Source: Scleroderma bovista (taxonomy: Eukaryota; Basidiomycota; Agaricomycetes; Boletales; Sclerodermataceae). Taken from it: a stretch of 56,192 nucleotides of DNA. Each line of letters opens with the position of its first letter. Within the stretch, counting starts at the first letter, position 1. The stretch lies in NCBI GenBank assembly GCA_037178675.1, contig JAYMGJ010000117.1, positions 1 through 56,192 of the forward strand. Direction: 5' to 3'. The notes below the pieces were generated by a model. The model had not been told where the DNA came from. It worked only from the letters and a program-made list of their open reading frames with translations, and searched no databases. Positions 45,400 to 56,192 of the stretch are shown piece after piece. The position numbers were made by a program, and so were the translations under genes.

Positions 45400-47700
45400 C
45401 CCGTCATCATTTTTGGACAATCGCGATGCCCTTTATTTCGATGTCCGTCTCAGTTAGGAGTAGGTTGTGATTGGCGTGTCTGTGATACCCAACTACTGTG
45501 TTACGCTTGTCGTGTGATCCCATCTCATTTCTCTCTCGTTCTGCTGTCAAGTTCATCTAGCCGTTCGTCCTCCACCTGAAAGTGTTCGCTGGGATGGTGG
45601 GTAAATCAAAATTGCGCAAAAGGCAGATGCTGTTTCTCCCGCGACTCCACACATACACAGGTGTGATGGTAAGTCGTTTTCTGGTGACAGTGACTTCCTT
45701 GCCGCTGGCCATGCTGAGTGTTTTGATGAGAGGCGTGTTCGGAAGCACTCCACTTGCCAGGCCAACGAGCGCATCCGCTTTGGTGCGTATCATACGCACG
45801 AGGATGTAAAGCAGCGGACAGTATTGCAACTCGATCGTGTGCACCAGGAAACGCAGAGCGCGCAACCGGTCAGCAGAGAAGTCCGCGAGCGCAGACCAGG
45901 ATGAAAATATTTACCAAACACTGAAGGCCTTAATAGTCAAGGCACCGAGAATGTCGACAACGGATGTGTCGGACGCGAAGACCTGCACACGAGTGCTGAG
46001 GCATCAGTGACAGATATTAGCGCTGAGTGTGCAGATGGAACGATGATCCTACACGAAGGCATGCCACACGAGATGCGAGACGAGCTGCAGGAGCCAGTGT
46101 GAGCGACACCACAGAGGCCAGAAGGAGCGCGATGGCCTCCAGAAAACGAAAAGTAGGTCGTCAGCGCAACATAGCAGACTACGAGAGTCTGAGGACACGC
46201 GGATGGAGTCGAGAAGCCGCGAGAGAGATATGGGCAAGGACACATGCGTCGCCAAGTCAGACAAGGTCGTCCAAACACCGACAGAATGTTGGCAGCAATT
46301 GGGTGCTCATGGCCATCCTGAACGAGTTGTTGGAGCTCCTGATGACAATGATCGAGCCGTATGCCGATGACAGCGAGCCGAACGCACGCGTGCAATTTGG
46401 GAAGCATGCGTTGGCATGCAGGAAACGCAAACAGTCCTGGAAACGGAGCGATGGCTCGAGCCATCATGCAGATCAGTTGAACAGTCAGGCAGATGGATCA
46501 AGAGGTCCGACGGACGCGTCGAACTTGTCGAACAGTGCTGAAACAGCTGGTATGAGTCATGGTGAAGGCGTAGGCACGTACCTGGGCGTTGGAGGCGTGA
46601 AACGCAGCATCGAGGTGACGAACAGCGTTGGAAGCCGCACGGCCGCGTTGAGTAGGCAGAGAGGTGTGAAACGTTGAAACAAACACGAATAGAACTGCAA
46701 ACGTGCCGGAGAATGTTAGAAACACAGAGAAGGAAGTTAAAATCGCCTGACTTACCTATCAAGGCTGTGAGACAGTGCTCAGACGACGCGAATGGCTGCG
46801 GGAACCGTACAAATGGGTCAAGTGTGGATCCAGACATGCTCAGCGTTGCGAACGACATGAAACCCACTGAAACGAAGCGGAGAATGACAGAATGCGTCCA
46901 GTAAGGCTGAGGACACAAAACTCACCTGATATGCCCGAAGTCGAGCGACCCGAGCCTACCGATTGATGGCAAAGGGCCAGCGCAGGTGATCTCAAGTTGA
47001 AGATTTGTCTTTGAACTGGTCGAGGTCGGAAACAAGCGGACGGCGGCGAATGCAGATGGTGGAATGGCCAGCAACGGCGATCGACGAGGTGATGACGGCG
47101 GCATGGACAGCACAACGGGCGGCGGTGGCGGCAACTCACCGTGAGTCAAAGCAGTACTGCTGGCTGAACATAGTCAGCACATGCATCAAGAAAATTTGCA
47201 AGACATGGACTTACCAGTGTCATCCGAGCCACCCACCAGGTATCCAGAGCGTCCGTACGATGTCAGTAAGCGTCGAGGCGACGCAAGGACCAAGATCAAA
47301 ACTGTAAAGGGAAGCCAAACACAAGAACGCGAAATGGCTTACCTAGTAGCGCGCGCGCGCGCCGTGCTACCACCCGAGAACGCTTCAAAATGTTGCTATG
47401 GGGTCGATGTGAACGGATCAAGAAACATCAGCCGAGTGCTGGAGGGTCAGAACATTTACCTTGTACGAGCCAACGAGATGCGGTCTATGTGGAAGGGTCC
47501 AAATCAAATCGGAATGCTGAATAGTCTTTCTGACGAGTTGAGGATGCTGGGGGAGCCTTGACGCGACGACACCGAGAGCACGGTCGGAAATGCCCGGCAG
47601 CGCGATGTGACATGCCAAATCGGGCAAGAAACAAACTGAGGCGATAGCACTCTTATCGCTGCAACACCACGATCAGCCCCTAGGACTAGGCTATACCTTA
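45400..47700. other. Long stretch without a recognisable gene
   Basis: Both strands have medium-length frames (up to about 216 codons on plus, 46027-46677), but their composition is not protein-like. Donor-like motifs on the minus strand (reverse complement of CTTACC or CTCACC) recur near 46755, 46922, 47140, 47210 and 47338, so a many-intron minus-strand transcript or a decayed mobile element is possible. The last 200 bp are the shared 5' flank of F-box paralogue 3. Confidence 0.3.
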
Positions 47701-47864
47701 GAGCGAGATTGAAGATTACTTCCAGAATCGAACCGTTGGGGTCACATTCCTTCTACCAGTCGCAAGAGTAAATCCGTTTGCTATCGAAGGTTCAACTTCA
47801 GGATGCTGACCATAGTACTATCCATGGCAATCACAGCACCAACCAAGTACGTTAGATAAATAGC

Positions 47865-49428
47865 ATGGACGAGCTTTCAGTGGCACGAGCTGAATTGGTC
47901 CTACTGGAGGAACAAGGGCGACTGCTCCTCGAAGAGCTCTTGCGCGTCCGTGCTGCCGTGGCCACGCAGCGAGCCAAGGTAGACAAACTCATTCGAACAA
48001 GACCAACTGCATTCAATCTCCTTCCGACCGAGATATTGCTGACCATCCTCAATCTTGATGTTCGTGTTAACTATCATCCCAAGCGGAAGTATGAATTGGC
48101 TGGTGTATGTCGGCGTTGGAAGGACATCATCTTTGACAGTCCTAGCCTCTGGACTATTATCCATGTCGCAACGTCGCCTTCTTCCATCATGACACATCTG
48201 GAACGGAGTCGTGGAGCACTTCTTGACATTGTCATCGAGGCTTCATTGTGGTCCCCATCCAAGCACCTTGCACTTGTCCCATCCCTAGATATTGTTGGCT
48301 CCTTGGCGCATCGCTGGCATAGGCTGTCAATTTCTCATGTCAACAACGATGAAGAAGACGAAGACGAAGACGTTGGTACATTACCAGAATTTATCATCAC
48401 GAGGATCAGTCACTTGCAATTTCCCTCCCTCAAATATGTTGCAATCTCATATTGTGACGCTTCTCTGGACTTCCTTTCTCCGGCCCGTGCCCCGGCCCTT
48501 GAACATCTGGAACTCAACGAGTTCGTTGCTGAGTACACTGATTTTCCACAAGTCACCGCATTAAAAACTCTCAAGCTGGATTTCTATGACGACCCTATGG
48601 GCTATTATCTGTCATTCCCAAACCTGATTCCAACACAGGCATTGACGAAGCTTTCAATATCAGGATTCATGGATGAATTCTCGCTCCGACCAAACAGTAT
48701 CCACTTCCCATCTCTGAAGATGCTTGAGATATCCTGTCCTACAACGATGAGACAATTCGTGGATGCAATCGTGGCACCCAATCTTGAAAGATTCAAATAT
48801 TCTTGCTTTGTTTCTGACGATCCACCTTCTGTTGCATTGCGTGGATTTCGCTCCAAATTCACCAGTGTCCGCCACCTCTCCTTTTATTGTACCAAAAATA
48901 GGAGCTTTTCTGAACTACATGCCGATGCCATCGCCCTTTGCGAGGCTTTCCCTGGCGTACGTCATGTGGAATTGAAGAATCAGTTATCTCACTTCTTCGG
49001 CCCTACACCGAACAATCCTTGTGCTCGCCGTCCCATAGACCTCTGGACGGAACTCGAGAGCTTGACCTTCGGTGGTCTGCACCCTAATTGGCCAGAACCC
49101 AACCAGTTCTCGGCTTGGCTTGTTGATCGACAAGCATTAGGGCTGCGAAAGTTGCATGTGAAGCTGACATCCCTTTCTGAATATGGTCCCGGTCAAGGCA
49201 TCGATTTCAAATTCCCTCGGCTGTACGAAATCCTTAAAGAAAACTGCATCCTGGAGTTGGACGGTTTCCTGTTAACATTGCCAACGATGTGTCTCAATAT
49301 GCCAGTGAATTCTCAGTTGAGAGTAGTAAGAACATCATTCATGTATGCTGGGCTATATTCACTGTATGTTTAGCATTCGTCGCGGCTAACAACAGGACTT
49401 ATGGATGATATTGCTTCAGCCTTTCTAG
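47865..49428 (+). CDS. F-box protein, paralogue 3 (intact terminal intron)
   Basis: ATG at 47865 (MDELSVARAELVLLEEQGRL). F-box (NLLPTEILLTILNLDV, AGVCRRWKDIIFDSPSLWT), LRR-like body, PEPNQFSAWLVDRQALGLRK near the C-terminus. The terminal intron 49326-49395 (70 nt) has a good donor GTAAGAAC, a branchpoint-like CTAAC and acceptor AACAACAG. The last exon encodes DLWMILLQPF and stops at 49426-49428. This copy and paralogue 4 define the ancestral C-terminus. It is expected to act as an SCF adaptor. It is arranged tail-to-tail with paralogue 4. Confidence 0.85.
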
Positions 49429-49689
49429 CAGGAGACATCGGTCATGGTTGATAACAGGCAAAAGGTGTCTTGGAAGGCTTATGTGGCGTAGGGACTCTCA
49501 TCGCGTTACAGTCAAAGGGACAGACTCCCAGTAACGAGCGTCGTACCATTACCGTTTTATTTGTACGTCTATTCGAATTCATTTTCTCTAGTCGGACATG
49601 CCCGCGGCGCTTGAGAGAGAACTACTGAATGTCACAAACCTGAACCACGGTGCTCCATCTTGAATCTCGAAGCATAGGGTCATGAAATA

Positions 49690-49990
49690 TGACACATTAA
49701 ACACGATCAGCCAACTTCCTCTGATGCTCTATTGCAACCCATGCGTACATACGGCTTATATCGTTTTGGATCTCCCACTAGTCGACTTCGACGGCCCCAG
49801 GATGTAGTTATATACAGATGATGCCTATATGTATGAGAGGAGAACAAGGGGCAAGCAAATATGTATATCGTACGTGACGTGTGGTATGGAATCATCCTCT
49901 CGATAGAAAGACAGACTTGCCAAATCCCACCAGCATGCACTGTCAGTAGCAGTGAGGACTCTTTCCACCAGTACTCCCGCTGTCAATGTC
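49690..49990. repeat. Duplicated F-box/Tps2 3' flank and inversion junction
   Basis: This resembles 43550-43850 and, more distantly, the Tps2 downstream flank at 52190-52440. At about 49990 the sequence switches to the inverted 3' flank of paralogue 4 (50000-50200 resembles the reverse complement of 43380-43510), marking the centre of an inverted duplication. A 49429-49690 stretch before it is F-box 3' flank. Confidence 0.55.
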
Positions 49991-50201
49991 CGTGATCTAG
50001 GAAGTTTGTGACCTCTTGTAGTTCTCTCTCTAGCAGGGCATTCCGACTAGGGAAAATGAATTCAAATAGGCGTACAGATAAAACGGTTATGGTATGACGC
50101 CCATTACTAGAAGTCTGTCCTTTCGACTGTAACACGGTGAGTCCCTGCGCTACGTAGAGAACACCCTCTTGCCCGTTATCGATCCTGACCGATGTCTCTT
50201 G

Positions 50202-51760
50202 CTAGAAAGGCTGCAGCAATGTCATCCATAAATCCTGTTGTCAGCTTCCGCGAATCCTAAACCCATCTACAGTGAATATAGTTCCGCATACGGGAATGAT
50301 GTGCTTACCACTCTCAACCGTGAATTTACTGACATATAGAGGTACATGTCTGGCAAAGTTACCCGGAAACCGTCCAACTCCAGAGCGCAGTTTTCTTTGA
50401 GGACTTCGTACAGCCGAGGGAATTCGGAATCGTCTCCACAATGGTATTTCAGTTTCACATGCAACTTTCGCAGCCCCGATGCTTGTCGATCAACAAGCCA
50501 AGCCGAGAACTGGTTGGGTTCTAGCCATTTGGGGTGCAGCCTACAGAAGGTCAAGCTCTCGAGTTCCGTCCAGAGGTCTATGGGACGACGAGCACAAGCA
50601 TTGCTCGATGTAGGATCGAAGAGGTGAGCTAGCACATCTGTCTTCAACTTCACATAACGTACGCCAGGGAAAGCCTCACAAAGAGCGATGGCATCGGCAT
50701 AAAGTAGTTCAGGAGTGCTACCAATTTTGTTACGATAAAAACAGAGGCGGCGTACACTGGTGAATTTGGAGCGAAATCCACGCAGTACAACGGAAGGTGG
50801 ATCGTCAGAATCAGAAGAAATGTACTTGAATCGTTCGAGATTAGGTGCTACCATTGCATCCATGATTTGTCTCGCCTTTGCAAAGTAGGTTATCTCAAGT
50901 ACCTTCAGAGATGGGAAGTGAATACTGTTTGGTTGGAGCGAGAATGCCTCTGTGGATCCTTTGAGTGAAAGCTTCCACAATGCTTGCATTGGAATGAGAT
51001 ACGGGAATAGCGGATAGTCCACGGGACTGCTATAGAAAGACAGCTTGAGAGTTTTTAACGCGATGGATGGTGGAAAATCAGTGTGCTCAGCAACGAACTC
51101 AGTGAGTTGCAGATGTTCAAGAGCTGGGAAACGGGTCGGGGAAAGGAAGTCCAGAGAGGTGTTACAATATGAGATTGCAACATGTTTGAGAGAGGAAAAT
51201 TGCAAGTGATTGGTTCTCGTGACGATAAATTCTGCTAGTGTGGTATCATTGGATGTGTCTTCTTCATCGTCATCGTAGCAGTTGACATGAGTAATTAACA
51301 GCGTATGCCAGCGATGAGCCGAGGAGCCAACAATGTCTAGGGATGGAGCAAGTGCAAGATGCTGGGATCGGGACCTCAATGGAGCATCAATGACAATGTC
51401 AAGAAGTGCTCCACGACTCCGTTCCAGATGTATTATGATGGAAGAAACCGACATTGCAACATGGATAGTAGTCCAGAAGCTGGCACTGTCGAAGATGATG
51501 TCCTTCCAACGCCGACATACACCAGCCAATTGATACTTCCGCTCGGGATGATCGCAAGCATCAACATCAAGGTCGAGGATGGACAGCAATATCTCGGTCG
51601 GAAGGAGATTGAATGCGGTTGGTCTTTTTCGAATGAGTTCGTCTACCTTGGCTCGCTGCGTGGCCACGACAGCACGGACGCGCAAGAGCTCTTTGAGGAG
51701 CCGTCGCGCTTCTTCCTCCAGTAGAGCCAATTCAGCTCGTGCCACTGAAAGCTCGTTCAT
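50202..51760 (-). CDS. F-box protein, paralogue 4 (intact terminal intron)
   Basis: The start homologous to the other copies is the ATG at 51760 (MNELSVARAELALLEEEARR). A second in-frame ATG three codons upstream (51769) is specific to this copy. F-box (NLLPTEILLSILDLDV, AGVCRRWKDIIFDSASFWTT), LRR-like body, WLEPNQFSAWLVDRQASGLR. The terminal intron runs from donor GTAAGCAC at 50308 to acceptor ACAACAG at 50235. The last exon encodes DLWMTLLQPF and stops at 50204-50202. Its 5' end faces the Tps2 3' end about 640 bp away, the likely original setting of the F-box/Tps2-tail unit. Confidence 0.85.
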
Positions 51761-52406
51761 GCTATCCATCTAGCACAACGTTGGTACCTGGAGGCTGGTT
51801 GGTGCTGTGATTGCCATGGTCAGCGTCCTGAAGTTGAACCTTCAATAGTAAATAGAACCTCTGAGTTTACTCTTGCGAGTTGCGACTAGTAGAAGGAATG
51901 ACTGTCCGTTCCATTTTTGGAAGTACATAGTTGATGGAGTCTCCTGACTGAGGCTGAGAGTGGTCTTCAAACAACTTGCTCTAATCCTAGTACATATATA
52001 CACAGTCAAATGTTGATCACCACCTAATAACTTCCCCCAGCCAGGGTATAGCCTAGGAGCTGATTGCCACAGGCTGAAAGACGAGTGCTATTCCAACACC
52101 ACTTCTCAATAGTGTCGCATGAATTCTTGTGCCATGTCAGTAAATTTTCTTGTACTTAAGAAGTCTGCTGTCCCCGTAAATAATATTCGTGCAGAAGCTC
52201 TAACACCATATCTATAGATGCGTATATCATTCTGGGTCTCCTAAAGATCCACTTTTGAAAGCCCACTGCGACGTCCTAGTATACAAATAAGTCCTGGAAA
52301 GCCAGAGAGGAAATCAATGTACGCCTGTCTATTACCACACGCCGTAACGTGTGGTGTGGAATCATGATGCTCTCGACACAGATCATATCAGCGTGCGCCG
52401 ACAGTA

Positions 52407-55400
52407 TTAAAGAACGCTCTTTTCACTAGCACTCCCGCTCTCGGTGCTCGCGGGCGTCCCAGTCCATCCAACACTTTTCTCCCCGACAAGGTGCAACATA
52501 TGATCGACGACCTCCGCAGGCGTCGTAACGTGCCAGCCCGCTAGCGTCCGCTTCGAGCTGTGTCCCACTGCAGTTGTGAATATGTCATCGGGCCGGACGG
52601 CGAGGTCAACGTCGGGGTACGTTGATTTGGATTCCTGCCCTAATGGGGAGGTAAGTGTGACCGACAGCGGAGCCTCCATTGTCGCCTTTGTATTCCCGGG
52701 CAGAGAGGAAGGGAATATAAGTAACGCGCGGAACATGTCTTCGTCGGTCTGTGTGGGACGTACGTGTCAGTGAATATGCGTGCACGGTAATGTAAGTGTG
52801 TTGGATATACCTTATCGTCACCAGCACAGAAGATAAACTCGGCGTCTGGGTTCATGTACAGGATACGCTTGACAATTTCGCCCTGCGTGTATATATGAGA
52901 GCCAGTTGAGAAATACAAGCAAATCAGCAAGTAGAGCAAGGGTAACGACGAGGACATTACCTTGTTGACAGCAATCGGCCGCACCTCAAGGTTCTTCTTC
53001 CCCACGAGAACCTCGATCGGGCGTTTAGGCACCAAATTATTCTCCAACAAATCCTGACACTGCCTGCACTGGAACAACCTGTACACGCCGGCCCCATCTC
53101 CATCAGCACCAGTACCAAACAGAACAGCGTCACCACTCACCCCCACTCCGGATCACTCGACCGATAATGCCACGTGATCGAACTCTTCTTGATCTCGATA
53201 TGACTCCCCGTCGTCCTCTCAGTATAATACCTAAACACCTCCGCGACCTCGTCCATCCACCCCATATCCAGCCTCTCCGTGAAATTGACCCAGTCACTCT
53301 CGCCGTTCTGCGGTTCGCGCACGAACCCGCCGTGTTCGGCGCTCATTCCGAGTTTTCGGATGTGTCCGAGGTGGATCTCGAGGAAGGCCTGGTCCCGCCC
53401 GGAGACGATATACACGATGTTGTTGGGGTCGGAGGATAGTTTGGTGAGCGCCAGGAGAGCATCGGGGGAGGGGACGGCCATCGAGGGCGTCTTCACGATC
53501 GGTGTTAATGTGCCCTGTTTCGAATCACACCCCAGTCCCGTCAGTGACACGAAGGGCGCATATTAAAGGTATACGCACATCGTAATCAAAGAGGAACAGC
53601 CTCTTCTTCGCGCGATCATAACTTCCCTTGAGGGTATCTTTAGGGAGGTACGGCGTCCTCCTCGCCGTCGTCTGTCCATTTATCTGCGAAAGCAGCATCT
53701 TGGCCAGTACAGACGCCCATGTATGCGACGTATGCGTCGTTACAACGCGGTGCAATGCTGCATGCCGAGAGGCCTTGGAGGCTTCGGACATGCGGAGACC
53801 GTGGTTCATCGCCGCTGCGACGCCCTGGATGCATGACGCACAATCCTCAGAGGTGAGCCCGTCATCCGCGAGTGTAATATAAAGCACGCACCCCGAGGTC
53901 CCAAGGGTTCACCTGCAGCGCCTCAGACATGTGCTGACTGATGCCCATAAACTCGCTCAGGACAAGTGGTGACTTGTTGGTGCGCTCCTGCGCAATGACG
54001 TATTCCATCGAGGTCGTGTTCATCCCGTCGCGGAGAGGGGTGATCACGCCGAGGTCAGCGGCCTCGAGGAGCGCATAGAATTCGTCCTTTTTGAGCGTTT
54101 GGTGACTGTGAGGGAATGGGTGGTTAATATGCGTCATATCCAGTAGAGCCACATACTAGTGATGAACGGGGATGAAATCCAAACTTCCAAACTCGCCGTT
54201 GATGTGTGCGACGAGTTCCGAAATCTGCCGTTCCAGTTTGGGGGAGTCTGTCAGGGCGGGGGACGTTACCTAGGTAGACACATTTGTTAGGCTGAGCTCG
54301 GATGAAAACACTAGGGGAGCTGCTCACCTGGATGAGTACCACTTGACCTCTCCACTCTGGATAGTCAAGGAGAAGTTTCTCGAATGCTCGAAGCTATTCT
54401 TGTCTGTCAGGGTCGACACGGATGTTCACGTAGGAAAAGACATGCCTTCTGCACAATACCTTTGACAACATCGAGCTTGTCCCGTCCAACAATAATCTTC
54501 TTGTCCGCATATAACGCGCGGAGGGCATCCAGCTTAGGCTGAACGTCAGGGCGCAACCTACAATGCAAAGATCAGTGCCTCCCGTCCCTATACTGAAAGC
54601 AGGATGAAACTCACGTATCTCGTTTAACCCTCTCGGCATCGATCCCTACAGGGCAATGACCCACAGCAACGAAGTGACCTTGTACATCCACACCGACGTA
54701 TTTCTCTGTGTTAATGAGTTTTGTGGTAGCAGCAGATGTGGAGCAAGAGTAGCAGGGATCGGAAGACGAGTTATCGGGTATCGCCGGTGCCAAGACCGTG
54801 CGAGAGGTGGTTTCATACCCGCACACGCGCACACACGTGGATAGGAAGTGCCTGGAATATGAGTAGGTCTGGAGGAGGTCAAGTGGGGAAATGAGGGTGA
54901 GCAACGTGTTGAACGTACCTGGAAGCAGACAAGATTGGCGCTGAGCATGCCCTCAAGGATCTCTTTCCGGCCTTATATATAGAAATGAGCATCAACATAT
55001 AGGCAGGGAGTAGATCCACCCACGTGGCAAGCATCTGAACACCTCCGAGCTGGGGAAGGGGGTATGCACGAACAGACCGATGATCAGGTCTGCCCCACGC
55101 TCGCCCATGGCCGCTCTGAGCAGACGGGGGACGAGCAGTAGATGATAGTCGTGGACCCAGACGAGGTCGCCTGGTTTGATCACGGAAGCGAGACGGGCTG
55201 CAAAGACTTGGTTTGCCTAGGAACATTGAGTTACGATGAACAGAGCGCTAGCACGGCAACGTACCTGATCATACTGTGGATAATGGGCATCTGCGGACGC
55301 ATACTCTGTGGCGACGTCTTGCCAGAGCAAGTAATGGAAGAGAGGCCATAGAGCTGGGGATGGGTGTTAGTGGATGAGATAACAGGGCAGAAGACACGCC

Positions 55401-56192
55401 CTGATCGCCATCACAGAGCAGGTGATCCAAAACAGGAAAATAGCGGTGCCGATCGGATGTCGGGCAAAGAAGGAAGAGCGAATTCGAACGAAAGATGCGA
55501 TTTGCAAGCAAAACAGGGGGGCAAGTGCCGAATAAGGAAGGTACGGACAGACGATTTTCATAGATCTTGAAGAGACGACTCACTCATTTTGCAGTAGCCA
55601 TCGTAGTGACCATGGGCGACCTTGTCCTCCAACCAGACGGGAACATACTCGATCTTGTGGGCACCGTGTCCGTCCTCGTCGTATCCGAGCAATTCGGCAT
55701 CTAAAGCGTTCCTGTCTGCCTGGGTCACCTGAGCACAAGGCACGGGTTCACCAGAGGTGCCCTCTGAGCCGGAAGTGCCTGCACTTGGCACAGCGGTGAT
55801 GTCGCCAGTCCATCCGACGATGAGTTGTTCGTGGGTGGCGGAGAGAGCACGGATACCGGAGAACATGGCTGCGTGGCCATACCGCGGCGCAAGCTTCCAC
55901 CGGCTCTGACCCGGCTGTTGCTGCTGTTCGTCGTGCTGTGCGAGGCTCGCTGCGGCCTCATCGGAGGGACTGGGGGGCACGTCGCCTGGGATGACGGGTG
56001 GGGTGGGCGGTGGACTGAGTACGCCTGCAGATGCGGGAGTGGGAGTGGGTGCGATCAGAGAGGGCACGACTGGGAGGTAGTGGCACACATGGACGATGCG
56101 CCCCGAGAGAGAAACGCCGTTTGCGCGATGTGCATCCTCGAGCAGACGGACCTGTTCACGGACGGCGTTGAGAGAGACGTCGTCGCCTGCGC
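52407..56192 (-). CDS. TPS2: Trehalose-6-phosphate synthase/phosphatase (Tps2), 5' end outside window
   Basis: Multi-exon minus-strand gene entering at the right edge. The N-terminal GT20 (Tps-like) domain has RIVHVCHYLPV, EYVPVWLEDKVAHGHYDGYC, LVWVHDYHLLLVPRLLR, LFVHTPFPSSEVFR, VGVDVQGHFVAVGHCPVGID, IIVGRDKLDVVKG and ADLGVITPLRDGMN. The C-terminal HAD phosphatase domain has FLFDYDGTLTP (catalytic DxD/T; split by an intron near 53580-53520), NIVYIVSGRDQAF, GMSAEHGGFVREP, FIFCAGDDKTDEDMFRALL, and a stop at 52407. A Pro/Ser/Gln-rich insert follows CHYLPV. It dephosphorylates trehalose-6-phosphate to trehalose in the cytosol, within the trehalose synthase complex. No lesion is seen. One intron near 55355-55590 is about 230 nt. 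Pieces of its 3' end recur at 25.3, 43.9 and 49.9 kb. Confidence 0.9.

Noticed and set aside
46027..46677. 216-codon plus-strand frame
   Set aside because: Biased Ser/Arg/Ala composition without domain or splice support, in a region without other coding evidence.

Overview
This window looks like an accessory, duplication-rich stretch of an agaricomycete (mushroom-forming basidiomycete) genome. The evidence is introns of mostly 46-70 nt with GT-AG ends, an expanded F-box family, a NACHT-WD40 NLR, a basidiomycete-type HMG-box gene, and fungal housekeeping genes (Bub3, Gbp2/Hrb1, MFSD5-like and Tps2 homologues). All gene models here were read by eye from six-frame translation and splice sites; no search was run.

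Region 1 (1-18.7 kb) is mostly a graveyard of duplicated gene pieces. An HMG-box transcription factor gene and a BUB3 gene recur in several partial, partly inverted copies. Every copy I can read is broken, and each break is different. Other fragments lie among them: an FG-nucleoporin piece, a possible ORC6 relic and the tail of a single-pass membrane protein. In the middle (8.1-12.95 kb) sits one apparently intact gene, a 7-exon, 1501-residue NLR with a helical N-terminus, a NACHT domain and 13 nearly identical WD40 repeats. Its WD40 half and 3' flank form a stretch of about 3.1 kb without a single CpG.

Region 2 (18.7-25.1 kb) holds an uncharacterised multi-exon protein, a diverged F-box protein and a 614-bp TA-flanked terminal-inverted-repeat element without a transposase.

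Region 3 (25.2-40.3 kb) is the most conventional: an F-box gene, two tandem MFS transporters sharing 10-nt and 21-nt microexons, a divergently placed MFSD5-like transporter, a degenerate QPGYP-repeat gene, and a 10-exon Gbp2/Hrb1-type RNA-binding protein with three RRMs.

Region 4 (40.5-52 kb) begins with an 848-bp near-perfect palindrome carrying tRNA-like A and B boxes in each arm. It continues with three more full F-box paralogues, one F-box relic, and stray 3' ends of the neighbouring Gbp2 and Tps2 genes that travelled with the duplications.

Region 5 (52.4 kb to the right edge) is a trehalose-6-phosphate synthase/phosphatase (Tps2) gene on the minus strand, its 5' end outside the window. 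It is the likely source of the Tps2-tail fragments next to the F-box copies.
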